Source: a virus. From it: a stretch of 64,000 bases of DNA. The stretch spans positions 1-64,000 of the IMG/VR virus record IMGVR_UViG_3300030105_001626; one strand, 5' to 3'. The translations under genes and the position numbers were made by a program. How positions within the stretch are numbered: position 1 is the first letter of the stretch; the number at the start of each line of letters is the position of its first letter. This document shows positions 33,510 to 41,432 of the stretch, piece after piece. The notes beneath the pieces were generated by a model that saw nothing but the letters and a program-made list of their open reading frames with translations, was not told the origin of the DNA and made no database searches.

Positions 33510-34569
33510 TGTTGTCCAAAACATCTGAAGATAATAAGCTACTCTCTCCCAAAATGTTAGAATAGGCAATTTCATATTTTTTACTCACATAATCAGTGAA
33601 CTCTGGATTACTTAAAATAGATTTCATAAACTCTTCTGTTTGAGTGTCAGCTAATCTTACTTTATCTTCAATTTCACCAGTTGTTCGGTCAATTTTAGCA
33701 TACCATCCTGGACTTGGTTTAGAAACAAACCCACCTTCTATTGCTAGAGGAATTAAACCAGAATATTTCTGTATACCACCTTCCCATGATACTGTTATAG
33801 GAATCTTACTCTTCTCTTTTACATATCTAGATTTTTCTACATTAATAATAAAGTTATATCCTGTAACTTCTTTTCCCTCTTTTTCTTGTTGACGACCAAC
33901 AATGTATATACTATCAGCTGAGTAATAAGAACCTGTACCACCACCAACAATATCTTTAGGGAACATACCAATTTCTTTGTAAGTATGATTAACTACAACC
34001 ATTGGAATATCTTTAAGATTCAAATGCGGAGTAATCATTCTGAATAGAGACTTAACTTGTTTAGCACGAGACATATCTGCCACTGATTTGCCATCCATTG
34101 CATCATCAACTTCTTTCTTCGAAGCAAGATTACCAATAGAATCAATTAGAATAATAATTTTATCACCACGTTCAATAGACTCTAGTTGTTTCATAATATC
34201 AAACTTGAGTTCTTCAATGTTAGTTAGAGGAGTATGTAACACTCTTCCCATATCAATATTAAATGTCTCAAAGTATTTCTTTGGCGTACCAAACTCTGAA
34301 TCATAAAATAATAACACTGCATCAGGATATTTGTCTAGATATGATTTTGCCATCAATAAACTAAATGCAGTTTTAAAATGTTTAGATGGACCGGCCCACA
34401 TCGTAAGACCTGGTGTTAATCCGCCATCTATTCTTCCAGATAATGCCACATTAACCATTGGTATTTCAGTGGATATCATATCTTTTGCATTAAAGAATTT
34501 AGAACTAGAAAGAATTGAACTTTCTTTGATGGTTGAATTGCTTTTTATTCTATCAAGTATACTGCTCAT
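33475..34569 (-). CDS. uvsX: UvsX RecA-like recombinase
   Basis: UvsX forms filaments on single-stranded DNA and drives strand exchange in T4 recombination-dependent replication. Walker A reads GPSKHFKT, a known T4-like variant, and Walker B is KIIILIDSIGNL. The ATP-binding loop and DNA-binding loop (GGGTGSYYSADSI) are present. 364 aa compares with 391 in T4. Partner genes uvsY and uvsW are elsewhere in the window. Confidence 0.95.
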   Translation of the reverse strand: MSSILDRIKSNSTIKESSILSSSKFFNAKDMISTEIPMVNVALSGRIDGGLTPGLTMWAGPSKHFKTAFSLLMAKSYLDKYPDAVLLFYDSEFGTPKKYFETFNIDMGRVLHTPLTNIEELKFDIMKQLESIERGDKIIILIDSIGNLASKKEVDDAMDGKSVADMSRAKQVKSLFRMITPHLNLKDIPMVVVNHTYKEIGMFPKDIVGGGTGSYYSADSIYIVGRQQEKEGKEVTGYNFIINVEKSRYVKEKSKIPITVSWEGGIQKYSGLIPLAIEGGFVSKPSPGWYAKIDRTTGEIEDKVRLADTQTEEFMKSILSNPEFTDYVSKKYEIAYSNILGESSLLSSDVLDNNESKKTETDKV

Positions 34570-34583
34570 AATTTGTGCCGTCC

Positions 34584-35519
34584 TTACATTTTCATAATTG
34601 ATGATTTAGGAATAAGTTTATTGTTCTTATCAAGGGTGGATGGTACTACATTTTCATGGTCTTTGTCAAGGTTTAATCGGTTCTTTGCCTGTCTATATGA
34701 CATGTTTGATGCTACCAATAATAATACAGCCAAAGGGTCAAAAACAAAAATAATAATAAGTATAACAAGTCTTACCGCCTTATCGATGATGTCTTTATCG
34801 GAATATCCATAAACCAATTCTGCAACATATTTAATAGGACCAATCTCAGCAGATAGTTTATTTTCTTCAGATAAAAGTGGAAGTCTTTCTGTAATTAGAA
34901 CTTCTAGTTCTTTTTGTGTTGATAGTACAAGTGCATTAGTTTTTCTACTAATTTTCTCAGGGTCATCACCTGCTTTTTTAAGCAAGTATTGAAGTTTATT
35001 GTTTAACAGATATTCTCTCTGGTCAAGCATTTGTATTTTAACTTGATTAGAACCTATCATTATATTAGTATCAATGTGAGCCTTTGATAGAAAACCAAAA
35101 ATGCCCATTGAAGTAATTAACATAAGCAATACAATAGCTAACAAGAAATATGTCTTCATGAGTAATGCAGTTTCTTTCCAGTTATTATATAACCAAGATG
35201 CAGTTACTAATTTAGCAACCTCTAATGCACCACCCATAATAACAATTGGCCAAAAAGCACCAGGAAAGATTTGTGCTAAACCAATAATAGAATAATAAGC
35301 AGCTATCGATGATAGGCCTATTGCTGTAAAAAATGGTATTAAATAATTTGTTTTCATTGGCGATTTCTCTGGCAAGCTTTGAAATTCTTCTGGCACGATT
35401 GCGACCATATCTTTTGATACATCAGGTACTGTATTAATATTGCTTAACAGTTCTGGTTGTTTAGAATGAGGTTCTTGAACCTTATCTTTTTGTGGTAGTA
35501 TGTTTTTAAATATGCCCAT
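34584..35519 (-). CDS. four-span membrane protein
   Basis: A soluble N-terminus (about 55 aa), three spans between residues 58 and 148 (SIIGLAQIFPGAFWPIVIMGG; YFLLAIVLLMLITSMGIFGFL), a long charged helix (residues 150-230), and a last span (VILIIIFVFDPLAVLLLVA). The pattern resembles DUF4407-like phage membrane proteins that sit beside polymerase in marine T4-like phages. Function unknown; a role at the membrane such as superinfection control is possible. Confidence 0.6.
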   Translation of the reverse strand: MGIFKNILPQKDKVQEPHSKQPELLSNINTVPDVSKDMVAIVPEEFQSLPEKSPMKTNYLIPFFTAIGLSSIAAYYSIIGLAQIFPGAFWPIVIMGGALEVAKLVTASWLYNNWKETALLMKTYFLLAIVLLMLITSMGIFGFLSKAHIDTNIMIGSNQVKIQMLDQREYLLNNKLQYLLKKAGDDPEKISRKTNALVLSTQKELEVLITERLPLLSEENKLSAEIGPIKYVAELVYGYSDKDIIDKAVRLVILIIIFVFDPLAVLLLVASNMSYRQAKNRLNLDKDHENVVPSTLDKNNKLIPKSSIMKM

Positions 35520-35533
35520 GATTATTTATACAC

Positions 35534-38077
35534 TTAACCAAAGAATGATTCTAATGAGTTTGATTTCTCTACTTCCCAACCAATTGAATCTAGAATAATT
35601 CTGAGTGGGTCGACAAATGATTTCTGAAATTGTAATTCATAATCCACATAATCTTCGATATTAAATTCTTTTGGACAACTATTAGTGAATGATATAACAT
35701 CAGTATGAAAGTTGTTTGGTTGTTTGAGATATATGAATTTAATCTTCTCGCCTTCTTGAATTCTTTGATGTCTTTTCTTGAGACCTAGTTTATCGAGTTG
35801 ATGATTATATACTAATGCACCACGAACATGTATAGGTGTTCCTTTACCCCATATAGATTTATTACAACTATATTGTTTGAGACCATTCATTGACCTTGGA
35901 AATGCAATATCTTCTACTGGTAGTTTTTTGAATTCATCTTTGAACGCAGCTATATATTCTTGGACTTGTTCTTGTTCGCCAAGTACTAGAAGTTTTAATG
36001 CAGACTTAATCTTTTCACGACAAGCGCCAGGCGTAGATGATTTAATCGCCTCTAGACCTTGAATCTTCATTTGAGGTTCAGTGTATTGAACGCCTTCTGA
36101 ATTATATACATTTAGAATATATCTTTTCTTTGCAGTCCATATTGCTTTGTCAGCCAAGACTTCTCTTTTCATTACCATCTTTTGTGAATATGAATTAAGA
36201 TAAGTTGCGAGTTCAGTATAACTTTCATCAATAAAAGGTTGAAGCTTTTCTTCGCAGAATTTATCCATGACTTCTATTGCTTTTTGTTTACTATATTCTT
36301 TTTCGCCAAATACTTTATTGATAAGCAATTCAAGATTAAGATATACTGAATCTGTATCTGATGCTAGAACATAATCAAATGCATTTGTCTGTAATACTTT
36401 ATTTAGATATTGATTTAGTTTCTTTTCAATCCATCGAATAGATAATTGACCTGCCATAGTAATGCCTTCTGCTTGTCTCACATCAAAGAATCTAAAGTAT
36501 TGATTACCTAGAGCACCATAAGCTGAGTTCAGACATTCTTTCTTAGTTAGTTGCAAGTTTGCATATCGAGATACGAGAGCTGCATAATTACTTTTTTCTT
36601 CTGGCGTAGTTGCATCTTCAAACTTTTGTTGAGCAGCAAGCATTTTCTTTTTATATACAGTTCTGTCATTATACATCTTCTCAAGAATCTCTGGTAAGAA
36701 ACCTTGTTTAGTTTTCTTGAAGAATTGTCCGTTTGGAGTAAATGCTACATCTGTTACTTTAGTTAAGTCAACTTCTTTAGCAATTAACTTATCAATGTTT
36801 ACACCATCATTAAGAACTTCTCGCATATCTTTTGTATATTTGTCAGGTTCAACAATCGTGTCTGGTGATATATTATATTGCATCATCAAATGTGGATATA
36901 GTGAGTTTAAATCAAACGATGCTACCCAATTGAACATTCCGATTTGAGGGCTTTTTACATAAGCACCTTCATAAGCTGCATTTTTACTTGAGAAACTTTT
37001 AGGCGGAATTGCAATCTTCTTTTGATATAGATAATTATGTACAATTGTGTCCCACATACGAACTTGTGTAAATATCTCATCATAGTTTACTTTTGAATCA
37101 TAAGCAATTGTAATTGCCATTTCTAACAATCGACCTTTCTCATTCAACTTTTCTACAAGTTCTACATCTCGAATATTATACTCAATGAATAGTTGATGAT
37201 TCTTTTTATACAAATCAAACAGACCATCATATTCAGAATAGGCTATCTTTTTACCAACGCCTTCTGATTGAGCAATTGTATCTAATCGATAATTATCTTG
37301 TGAACGACTTGTAGAGAATCTTCTGAACAATCTCATGTAATCTAAAGTTGCAACACCTGATATATTACCAATTTGTATTGCACGACCATAGAATGTTTCA
37401 TCTCGAATTGAAACATATCCCCAAGGAGATAATTGTTTCATTGTGTCTTCGCCTGCTATTTTAGCAAATCTATTAATGATGTAAGGTATATCAAAACCAT
37501 AAACATTCCAACCAGTGATTGCATCAGGATAATTATTAGTCCAGACTTGCATGAACATTTTAATTAAATGATACTCATCTTCACATTGAAACCATTCAAC
37601 ATCTTCTCTATGCTTTTTGTAATCACCGATACCAAACACATAATACTTATCTTTGTTTGAGAATTTTACAGTGATTGCAGTGATAGGTTCAGCTGCTGCT
37701 CTTGGTTCAGGAAATCCATTCTCAGAACCAACTTCGATATCAATATTAGCAATGCATAGGTCTTTATAGTCCCATGCAATTACTTCTTCTGGATTGTTTT
37801 CTGCGATAAATGGATATTCGAATCTATCATTACCATAGACTTTGAAGTTACTGACATCTTTATATTTCTTAAGAAAGTCTTTAGCTTCTCGAATTGAATT
37901 GAACTTCATAGGGTCGAGTGACTCACCATGAAATGTTTTCCATTCAGTTTGTTTATTTGAAGGAACAAATAATGTTGGAGAGTATGTTATTTTTTCACGA
38001 TGTCTTACACCGTTTTTAACACCTCGATAATATATATTGTTTCCTACGACTCTTACATCAGTATAATATTTTGACAT
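35534..38077 (-). CDS. 43: family B DNA polymerase (T4 gp43-like)
   Basis: Replicative polymerase with proofreading. Exonuclease motifs: CIANIDIEVGSE, NVYGFDIPYI and the late YNIRDVELV. Polymerase motifs: A, FDLNSLYPHLM; B, KKECLNSAYGALGN; C, ASDTDSVYLN with the metal-binding Asp pair. 847 aa against 898 in T4. The ATG lies 6 bases after a TATAAT box preceded by a TTGCCTCTATT box, so the mRNA may be leaderless. No intein or intron is seen. Confidence 0.97.
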   Translation of the reverse strand: MSKYYTDVRVVGNNIYYRGVKNGVRHREKITYSPTLFVPSNKQTEWKTFHGESLDPMKFNSIREAKDFLKKYKDVSNFKVYGNDRFEYPFIAENNPEEVIAWDYKDLCIANIDIEVGSENGFPEPRAAAEPITAITVKFSNKDKYYVFGIGDYKKHREDVEWFQCEDEYHLIKMFMQVWTNNYPDAITGWNVYGFDIPYIINRFAKIAGEDTMKQLSPWGYVSIRDETFYGRAIQIGNISGVATLDYMRLFRRFSTSRSQDNYRLDTIAQSEGVGKKIAYSEYDGLFDLYKKNHQLFIEYNIRDVELVEKLNEKGRLLEMAITIAYDSKVNYDEIFTQVRMWDTIVHNYLYQKKIAIPPKSFSSKNAAYEGAYVKSPQIGMFNWVASFDLNSLYPHLMMQYNISPDTIVEPDKYTKDMREVLNDGVNIDKLIAKEVDLTKVTDVAFTPNGQFFKKTKQGFLPEILEKMYNDRTVYKKKMLAAQQKFEDATTPEEKSNYAALVSRYANLQLTKKECLNSAYGALGNQYFRFFDVRQAEGITMAGQLSIRWIEKKLNQYLNKVLQTNAFDYVLASDTDSVYLNLELLINKVFGEKEYSKQKAIEVMDKFCEEKLQPFIDESYTELATYLNSYSQKMVMKREVLADKAIWTAKKRYILNVYNSEGVQYTEPQMKIQGLEAIKSSTPGACREKIKSALKLLVLGEQEQVQEYIAAFKDEFKKLPVEDIAFPRSMNGLKQYSCNKSIWGKGTPIHVRGALVYNHQLDKLGLKKRHQRIQEGEKIKFIYLKQPNNFHTDVISFTNSCPKEFNIEDYVDYELQFQKSFVDPLRIILDSIGWEVEKSNSLESFFG

Positions 38078-38083
38078 GTACCT

Positions 38084-38115
38084 ATTATACTACTTTTTAT
38101 CACGAATAGAGGCAA
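38084..38115 (-). promoter_or_regulatory. TTGCCTC-N20-TATAAT promoter before gp43
   Basis: TTGCCTCTATT begins at 38115 on the minus strand, and TATAAT is at 38089-38084, 20 bases after TTGCCT. Same spacing and box as four other sites in the window. It is partly inside the end of the upstream gene. Confidence 0.55.
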
Positions 38116-38410
38116 GGTCCGTAACTGATGCTTGTTGTATGCCTGAACCAAATACAGTGTTGTATTGATTTAGAACTTCTTTAACAGGCGATGTTAAACA
38201 TAGAACTGACTCTACAGGAATATCTATTCCGGTTGCAAATTCAGCTGAGAACTCCAAGAATGGAGCAAATCCCACACTAGAAGAACCGTCTTTTTGCATT
38301 TCTGAGTACAGTTGTACTGGTTTTTTGATTTGATATTTATCACCTTTCTCTTCAATCTGAGCTATGATTGTTTGATTCGTTTTAAATGTCAATATTTTTA
38401 TATCTGCCAT
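38090..38410 (-). CDS. Sm-like fold phage protein, copy A
   Basis: 106 residues. An opening beta strand (DIKILTFKTNQTIIAQI), a turn with KKPVQLYSEMQKDG, then GFAPFLEFS and an acidic region. The protein at 56393-56824 shares this order (GEDVIADI, RPMVLMV, PWLPIEII) and both look like members of a phage Sm/Lsm-like family. It might bind RNA or another small phage protein. Located just upstream of gp43, which suggests early/middle expression. Confidence 0.6.
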   Translation of the reverse strand: MADIKILTFKTNQTIIAQIEEKGDKYQIKKPVQLYSEMQKDGSSSVGFAPFLEFSAEFATGIDIPVESVLCLTSPVKEVLNQYNTVFGSGIQQASVTDLASIRDKK

Positions 38411-38438
38411 GATGTATTTCTCCGCTAATTAAGTGTCT

Positions 38439-38471
38439 ATTATACTATAAATGATGTGTAAATTGAGGCAA
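38439..38471 (-). promoter_or_regulatory. TTGCCTC-N21-TATAAT promoter
   Basis: In the 64-base intergenic gap: TTGCCTCAATT begins at 38471 on the minus strand and TATAAT lies at 38444-38439. The gene at 38410 has GGAG upstream of its ATG. Confidence 0.5.
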
Positions 38472-38474
38472 TTA

Positions 38475-39005
38475 TTAAAAGTAATCGCCAATTCCACCAC
38501 TTAAAGAACCAGTTTGAACTGGCTTTTCTGCAGGAGTTTCTACCGGTGCTTTTGGTCCACTTCCCATAGAATATCCACTTTCATCTTCTACTGGATATGA
38601 TGATTGTTTTGTTTCAAATTCCCAACCTTCTTTTACAAATTGTTGAAAGTTTGGTGGTGTCCATGTTGTAGGTTTTAGAATCTTACCATCTTCTCTCTTT
38701 GTTACCAATCCAGTTTCTTTATTAATCTTAATTAAATTATTTGCAGCACCTTCTTTCCAGATACCATCAACATTTAATCCTAATGAATTCATGTAGCCAA
38801 GAATAACCCATATTGAATCAAAACAAGCATCAATGATTTCTGGTTTATCGCCAATAGCCATGCTTGTGTGTAATTCTGCAATCTCTTCTTTTATAAGATT
38901 ATAATATAGGTCAGATTGTGGTTGATTAACCGTTGTTGTGGTTTGTCCTGCAGCTTTCATAAAGGTCTTTACATCTTTATTAAAATTTGTGATTGCTTTA
39001 GTCAT
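38475..39005 (-). CDS. MazG/HisE-like NTP pyrophosphohydrolase
   Basis: The N-terminal 130 residues show the all-alpha NTP pyrophosphatase pattern: EEIAEL then EIIDACFDSIWVILGYM, with metal-binding Glu and Asp residues. The segment NNLIKINKETGLVTKREDGKIL follows as in related phage proteins. The enzyme would hydrolyse nucleotide triphosphates to monophosphates, tuning nucleotide pools. A disordered, proline-rich C-terminus (residues 140-176) is added. MazG-type genes are common in marine phages. Confidence 0.75.
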   Translation of the reverse strand: MTKAITNFNKDVKTFMKAAGQTTTTVNQPQSDLYYNLIKEEIAELHTSMAIGDKPEIIDACFDSIWVILGYMNSLGLNVDGIWKEGAANNLIKINKETGLVTKREDGKILKPTTWTPPNFQQFVKEGWEFETKQSSYPVEDESGYSMGSGPKAPVETPAEKPVQTGSLSGGIGDYF

Positions 39006-39490
39006 AATATTTTCCTTGATTTATAATATTTTTTCATTCCTTCTGATATCTTAGTCTTTGTTTCGTCACTATGCCATTCTAGTTCTTTTGCCTTTTGATT
39101 AGCAACACGAGAGGCACGATTGTTTCTAGCGTGTTCGGCAGTTCTTACTTTACCACTTGCAGACTTAGACATTTTTCTTTTGGTCTCTTCAGAATGTTTT
39201 TTGCCAATCTTACTTGCAATCATTCTAGCTTTGCCTTCTGGTGACATTCTATTTTTCATACTCCCACCAATTGAGCGTGCCATGAAAAGCGCCTCGTCCT
39301 TATTCATTTGACCTTTTAGCATATGCCAGGCCATAAAATCTTCTTGTTTTCCATGTTGTTCGTATAATTTCTTATGAGCGAGACTATGGTCTTCAACTGA
39401 AAGTTCTATAAGATTGGATGGTTCGTCTGTTCCACCCATGTGCTTAGGTATTATGTGATGTTTATGTTTCATACATCTATTTAGTAGCAT
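39002..39490 (-). CDS. HNH endonuclease next to an intron-split gene
   Basis: The N-terminus HKHHIIPKHMGG, then NLIELSVEDHSLAH, is the HNH nuclease fold with metal-binding histidines. Two C-terminal NUMOD3-like segments follow (KHSEETKRKMSKS; HSDETKTKISEGMKKYYKS), which bind DNA. The gene starts 31 bases past the pqqA terminator and reads in the same direction. This is the layout of collaborative homing, in which a free-standing nuclease cuts an intron-less target to help a neighbouring group I intron spread. The start may be Met1 or Met7. Confidence 0.9.
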   Translation of the reverse strand: MLLNRCMKHKHHIIPKHMGGTDEPSNLIELSVEDHSLAHKKLYEQHGKQEDFMAWHMLKGQMNKDEALFMARSIGGSMKNRMSPEGKARMIASKIGKKHSEETKRKMSKSASGKVRTAEHARNNRASRVANQKAKELEWHSDETKTKISEGMKKYYKSRKIL

Positions 39491-39520
39491 CGTGAGTTCA
39501 AACCTAACTCTTTGCCCAAC

Positions 39521-39543
39521 AAAAAACCCTCTTGCGAGGGTTT
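39521..39543 (-). terminator. Rho-independent terminator after pqqA
   Basis: Minus strand: stem AAACCCTC, GCAA loop, GAGGGTTT (39543-39524), ending in a run of T to 39521. It lies 63 bases after the pqqA stop codon and before the HNH gene, so pqqA ends in a transcript of its own. Confidence 0.9.
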
Positions 39544-39605
39544 AATGATTTTACTATTCTGATAAAGCGTTTGTAATTTGTAACAACTTTATATATTGTG
39601 AATAA

Positions 39606-39955
39606 TTATCTATTCATAACATACATAGTCACTTCAACGTAGTGGTGGCAGGCGTTCCAGAGTATTCGTCTTTTTGCCTGTTGCCTTGTTATCGATGTGG
39701 CTCTTTATCCTCACCTTCAATATATCACTATATTGTCCAGACTATATCATCAAGACTTGTTGTCTTGCCGGGCACTCGTGTCATCTTCATCACTGTTCTA
39801 GTGGTATGATGTTAGTCGTTGAACCTTCTCATAATCCCTTATGAGCTTGGATGCTGATTGTCTCGAAAGATGTCCCAGCAGTTCACCCGGTTTTAATTGG
39901 GCCTAAATCAAATTAACCCAAAACGCATTTCAGTTGCTGATGGAGTTGTCCACAT
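39606..39955 (-). CDS. pqqA: PqqA, PQQ precursor peptide, split by a group I intron
   Basis: PqqA is the peptide whose conserved Glu and Tyr are cross-linked (by PqqE with PqqD) and cut out to make pyrroloquinoline quinone, a cofactor of periplasmic dehydrogenases. Exon 1 is 39955-39916 (MWTTPSATEMRFG plus the first base of the next codon). Exon 2 is 39637-39606 (FEVTMYVMNR, stop TAA). The joined 23-aa product has the usual length and the Glu15-x3-Tyr19 motif. AAGGA lies 9 bases before the ATG. Without splicing, translation would stop two codons after the exon 1 end, before the functional motif. No pqqB-E genes are seen in the window, so host enzymes would be needed. Confidence 0.9.
39638..39915 (-). 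ncRNA. group I intron (278 nt) in pqqA
   Basis: Minus strand, 5' to 3'. Exon end TTGGGT pairs with internal guide GGCCCAA, leaving the required U-G pair at the splice site (P1). P3: CCGGGT (39890-39885) with GCCCGG (39773-39768). P4: TGCTG with CAGCA. P6: CTCATAA with TTATGAG. P7: GTTCAACGACTA (39824-39813) with GATATAGTC (within 39748-39737), the conserved R and S elements. P7.1: CATCA with TGATG. P8: CAAGAC with GTCTTG. P9: CAATATA with TATATTG. The intron ends in G at 39638. The extra helix between P7 and P3 places it in the subgroup IA type seen in T4 td. It has no internal ORF. Confidence 0.92.
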
Positions 39956-40033
39956 AGTATTGATTCCTTTTTAAAAAGTTATATTAAAGAACCAGGTCAA
40001 CAGAGAGTATTTCTACAAAGTCTGCCTTGAGAT

Positions 40034-40070
40034 TTAACAAACAATTTCTATTTGTTAAAGGTATTTTATA
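40034..40070 (-). promoter_or_regulatory. candidate promoter and 5' hairpin of pqqA
   Basis: TATAAAATA (40070-40062 on the minus strand) is close to the T4 late consensus. TTGCTTTT lies 13 bases before it, resembling a T4 MotA box. An 8-base inverted repeat (TTAACAAA at 40058-40051 with TTTGTTAA at 40041-40034) would form a hairpin near the mRNA 5' end. The remaining leader up to the ATG at 39955 shows nothing else I can name. Confidence 0.5.
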
Positions 40071-40118
40071 CTACTTGACAGCTAAAAGCAATAGAGAAAA
40101 TCATTAAATTGTTCTAGA

Positions 40119-40583
40119 CTATTTTATTAGTCCTACCTTGTATACAGTTTTGCCATTTTCTTTCATAGCAGTTAAAGCTCTTTTACGGTTGCTACCATCT
40201 GTTTTGTGACTTACATGAACCCAACCAGAGTCATCAATACCTGGAGTATAAAACTCCAATATTACTTGGTCGAAGTCGAGGTTGTCTACAATATACTGAG
40301 CCAGGTCTGCATTGGCGACACCAGGACACTCTATGTCGGCAGCTTCACCGTGACAGTGTTGTGATTTAGATGAACCGCCTACTGCTTTGTTAAGTTCTGG
40401 ACCACGATATCCTGAATTGATTGTTGTTACGCCAAAATGGTCTCTGACCTTTTGCACAACATTATCGAATAAGGCTTTTGCATTTTCTAGATGACCATCA
40501 TCTGGAGTATTATCAATGTCCATTCGAATTGCTGTTTGGCTTTTAGTAAATTCTTGTAGTGTAAAGTTTTCAGATAGTTTCAA
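40119..40583 (-). CDS. M15-family peptidase, probable endolysin
   Basis: 154 residues. The zinc ligands are His76/His78 and Asp83 in the GSSKSQHCHGEAADIE segment and His123 in GWVHVSHK, with Tyr59-Arg60 in SGYRGPEL. This is a peptidase_M15_3 (D-Ala-D-Ala carboxypeptidase-like) fold, which cleaves peptidoglycan stem peptides. No signal peptide is seen, so a holin would be required for release. It is followed downstream by the pqqA unit and preceded by a 64-aa gene. Confidence 0.88.
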   Translation of the reverse strand: MKLSENFTLQEFTKSQTAIRMDIDNTPDDGHLENAKALFDNVVQKVRDHFGVTTINSGYRGPELNKAVGGSSKSQHCHGEAADIECPGVANADLAQYIVDNLDFDQVILEFYTPGIDDSGWVHVSHKTDGSNRKRALTAMKENGKTVYKVGLIK

Positions 40584-40585
40584 TT

Positions 40586-40780
40586 TTATTCTCCCATTGC
40601 TTTAACCTTGCGGTTGCTTGTTCGAACGCCAGTAGCAAGTGCATCAACGATTGCGTTTTTAAAGACGTAATCTTTTGTGCCAGTCATACCACTTGACATT
40701 GTTTTAAATTGTTTGTGTAACTTGAAACTTGGACCAGTTTTTTTATGAGCCTTTTTTCTATAATCTATATCTGCCATCAT
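40586..40780 (-). CDS. hypothetical basic protein, 64 aa
   Basis: Starts MADIDYRKKAHKKTGPSFK after an optional Met. Lys-rich with small hydrophobic C-terminal part. It ends two bases before the endolysin gene and so is probably co-expressed. Not recognised. Confidence 0.55.
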   Translation of the reverse strand: MMADIDYRKKAHKKTGPSFKLHKQFKTMSSGMTGTKDYVFKNAIVDALATGVRTSNRKVKAMGE

Positions 40781-40794
40781 ATATCTCCAATGTT

Positions 40795-40822
40795 AAAAAA
40801 GTGGGAGTTTAGGAACTCCCAC
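40795..40822 (-). terminator. Rho-independent terminator after the Hsp20 gene
   Basis: Minus strand: GTGGGAGTT, CCTA loop, AACTCCCAC, then TTTTTT. The perfect 9-bp stem lies 3 bases after the Hsp20 stop. Confidence 0.92.
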
Positions 40823-40825
40823 CAT

Positions 40826-41341
40826 TCATTTACGTTTACCTGTTTTACTTTCATTTAATAGTTCTGGCTTAAATAAATTAAGCGATTCGTCACTAATTTC
40901 AATATTGCGAGGTTTCTTATGTTCAGGAATTACATTCTCTAAACCTATTCGTAAGATGCCATCTGTATATTCGGCACCACGAACTTCCACCGTATCAGCA
41001 ATTTTGACTGTTTTGGTAAAAGAACGAAGACCAATACCTCGATGTAAATATTCAATATCTGATAAATCTACATTTTTGGATTGTTCGTCTTTATTGCCCT
41101 TAATTATCAAATGGCCATCATCAACCGTAATATCAATCTCAGACTTATTATATCCAGCCACAGCGAGTTCTACCACATAATGGTATTCATCGACTTTAAC
41201 GATGTTGTGAGGTGGAAATGAGGTTTGAGTATTGTTGTTAGGTGTTGATGCTAGCATCTGTTCAACTTCACCGAATAGTTGTTCGAATCCAAGTGTAGAG
41301 TTATATAGAGGGCTAAATGAAAAGCGTTGACTTAATGTCAT
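40826..41341 (-). CDS. small heat-shock protein (Hsp20/IbpA-like)
   Basis: The alpha-crystallin domain is clear: HYVVELAVAGYNKSEIDITVDD, GHLIIKGNKDE, RSFTKTVKIADTVEVRGAEYTDGILRIGLENV. Length 171 aa. It would hold unfolding proteins during infection. Many marine T4-like phages carry it. A strong AAGGAG precedes the ATG; it is bracketed by a terminator upstream and one downstream, so it has its own transcription control. Confidence 0.95.
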   Translation of the reverse strand: MTLSQRFSFSPLYNSTLGFEQLFGEVEQMLASTPNNNTQTSFPPHNIVKVDEYHYVVELAVAGYNKSEIDITVDDGHLIIKGNKDEQSKNVDLSDIEYLHRGIGLRSFTKTVKIADTVEVRGAEYTDGILRIGLENVIPEHKKPRNIEISDESLNLFKPELLNESKTGKRK

Positions 41342-41367
41342 GTTGTTTCTCCTTGTTAAGCGAGTTT

Positions 41368-41394
41368 CAAAAAGATGACCCCGAAGGCATCATC
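41368..41394 (-). terminator. terminator-like hairpin upstream of Hsp20
   Basis: Minus strand: GATGATGCC, TTCG tetraloop, GGGTCATC, then TTTTT. It lies between a late promoter box (41433) and the Hsp20 ATG. It may end the regA transcript or attenuate the hsp20 transcript. Confidence 0.65.
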
Positions 41395-41432
41395 AAAGTG
41401 ACAGTTTTAAACTGGTCTGCCAACCAGATTCT

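Noticed and set aside
35523-35530. TATAAATA between gp43 and the membrane protein as its promoter
   Set aside because: It lies 4 bases before the ATG, so its transcript would start inside the gene; it could act for downstream genes but nothing supports this.
39491-40118. A tmRNA, riboswitch or empty intergenic region as explanation of the ORF-less gap
   Set aside because: The group I core and matching exon ends explain most of the stretch; no tmRNA acceptor or tag ORF is seen.
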